Source: Anseranas semipalmata (Eukaryota > Chordata > Aves > Anseriformes > Anseranatidae). Taken from it: a DNA stretch of 64,000 bases. Below, in pieces: positions 62,163 through 64,000 of this stretch. The stretch covers positions 1-64,000 of the forward strand of contig VXAA01006465.1 in assembly GCA_013399115.1 (NCBI GenBank), read 5' to 3'. The notes under the pieces were generated by a model that was given only the letters and a program-made list of their open reading frames with translations, had not been told where the DNA came from and did not search any database. The position numbers were made by a program, and so were the translations under genes. Each line of letters starts with the position of its first letter. Position 1 is the stretch's first letter.

Positions 62163-64000
62163 AAGAATGTTAAGTAATCTGAGATAGGGGCTTTCATTGC
62201 AAATGCAGAGGGTTACCAAAAATGATGCATGAATTAGTTTAATAATAAAGAGTGCATTGTGATCTGCACCATAGTTTAAGCAGTCATAGACCAACAAAAG
62301 ATGCTAGAAATGTAGCAAAGATTTGTATGGTGGTAAAAATGAAGAGTTTATGAGCAATGCAGAATTAATCATGGAAGAGTTACTTGTCCACATGCTTTGA
62401 AGCTAACAAATTGTCTGGGACAAGGAGAGTTGTAATGAAAGATAGATTTAGCCACACCTGTCTGCAGGAGGTTTACCTTTGCCGCCTTCTGAACATCTTG
62501 TGCCTCGTCATGATCAGATACAAGATGATGGGCTTGAGGGCACGCAGGTCTTATCTCATCTATTGTTTCTTCTATCAGCTACTTCCAAACAGCAATGTAC
62601 TTCGTTTATTAATCATAGGTTAGGAGAAGGAAACCAGAATGACAAGGCAGACCAAGATCCAATTTAACAAAATCCTCTCCTAGGCACCCTGTTTCTTACT
62701 CATGTAAGAAAATAGCTGCAAAAGTTCATCCCCTCTGTTTTCAGTGAGGCTTCATAGTCATACTGACCATGAGTTGTTCCAAGCTAGAGTTGTTCCAAAG
62801 AGCAGTGCATACCCTCACATGCAGAAGTGATGTGGCAGTACCAGTGCTGTAGAGCTGAGCAATGGTTACATGGCTTCTTACTATGTCTCCTGTGAAAGAA
62901 TGTAACTGCTGTGAAAATCATGTCCATGCTGCACAGGTAAGCTAAGAGTAAAATGAGTGTATCAGGGCTTTCATCTCCAGCAAGGTTTTGCTTTTAGTTC
63001 TTTGGTAAATTGTAAGCCATAATATCATCCGTTTGGAAAACTGAAAGAAAATGATAATCAAAGACCTATCCCAGAGTGAAAGTTCACAGTGAGGAAGGTC
63101 ACTACAGTCCAAACCATCACTGAATGTGCCTTCCAGGTGATTCAATAGCTGGTGGATAGCTAGATTCTTTTCACATCCAGTGGGCTTATCTTCCAGTGTC
63201 ATCTGTGAACTATTCTATGCTACACTAGTCTACTGTTTGTTGTCATGTTTTGGGTTACAGTACCCCAAGAGCCCCACTGCTGTTGAGGTGCTAAAGGGAC
63301 CTCAAGCAATGCCTGAGCAAGGTGTGTTTCTGGGACAGGCACCTGGTATCGGTTCACGGGAGCAAACAGTAGCCTGTAACCTAATTAGCGGTAGATTTTC
63401 CTGGGTTAAGAAGTAGTGCTGCCCAAAACTCCCTCTGTGTATGATTTCAGATTCTTTGTTGCTGTGTGAAAGAAGAAATGAAAAGTATGCTAAGTGACTT
63501 GCAATAATGGTGAAATTAAAGGGAGAGTTTAAGAGAGCTTCTACTAGATATTACTCACAGCATAACATAGACATGTGAGGACATATGTCTGGCAGGCCAG
63601 CTGTCTGGGCAGGACAACTCAGTTGTTGAGGGCGAGAGAACTGCTGTTGATTTAATCTTATTATAAGAAGGTTGAGTATGGTCATCACTGATGTCCTTTA
63701 CAGTTGTCTAGTTGAGTTTAGTGCAACTCTGGACAAGACATTTTTCTTGGTTTTGCCAGAACTATAAAAGGAGTCAAGGGGTCTGTCTGCAAGTACACAG
63801 CTCTGCAGTACTTCCCCTTTTCACCTGCAAAGACCAGGTGGAATCAGGTCAGGGACTGAGAGGAGGCAGAAACATCTCCCTAACATGCCCTAAAGGTAGC
63901 GTGGTGCTTGCTTAAATCTGCTTGGCAAGGACATTAGACCACCATGAACATTTAAGTCCTGTTGTAGGACATAAGCATCCACCTGTGCTTTCCCTTATTT
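62163..64000. other. Unique non-coding sequence, 1.8 kb
   Basis: No gene, RNA gene or repeat is recognised in this last part. Frames are short and have no known domain. Confidence 0.6.

Overview
The window looks like 64 kb of non-coding nuclear DNA from a bird. The evidence is the repeats. Six CR1-type LINE fragments are recognisable, including the typical avian CR1 3' ends with wording such as 'ggttggactagatgatct'-like motifs and 'attctatgatt'-like tails, together with one avian-type solo LTR. I saw no Alu, L1 or B-type SINE, and no prokaryotic gene organisation. The sequence is AT-rich, stop-dense in all frames, and has no CpG-island-like promoter. The species and the chromosomal position cannot be told from the sequence.

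Layout. 1-5315 is unique sequence with one weak exon candidate (2485-2564). 5316-5534 is a CR1 3' end (+), followed by a G-quadruplex motif. 5535-14077 is unique sequence. 14078-14480 is a solo LTR (+). 14481-23998 is unique sequence with an assembly gap (17980-18018). 23999-24200 is a CR1 reverse-transcriptase fragment (-). 24201-35740 is unique sequence with a coiled-coil-like exon candidate (-, 29473-29595), a perfect hairpin (30379-30409), an enhancer-like AT block (about 32200-32640) and a compound microsatellite (33411-33519). 35741-36258 is a CR1 3' part (+). 36259-42097 is unique sequence with an exon candidate (-, 39197-39283). 42098-42785 is a long CR1 fragment (-). 46965-47070 is an old, diverged CR1 tail (-), followed directly by a poly-T flanked by 10-base direct repeats. 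47120-62032 is unique sequence with a 24-base tandem repeat, an 18-base palindrome, the best exon candidate in the window (+, 53377-53443), and short CA repeats. 62033-62162 is a CR1 3' end (-). The rest is unique sequence.

No complete protein-coding gene is supported. The longest open frame is 189 codons and resembles no family I know. The most likely reading is a long intron and/or an intergenic stretch. The candidate exons lie on both strands, and at most a few can be real. The two minus-strand candidates (39197-39283, then 29473-29595) are phase-compatible and could belong to one transcript. Apart from the repeats, the most interesting parts are the possible exons and several homeodomain-motif-rich AT blocks that look like conserved non-coding elements. 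Both need an alignment to other amniotes. I found no evidence for a new biological system.
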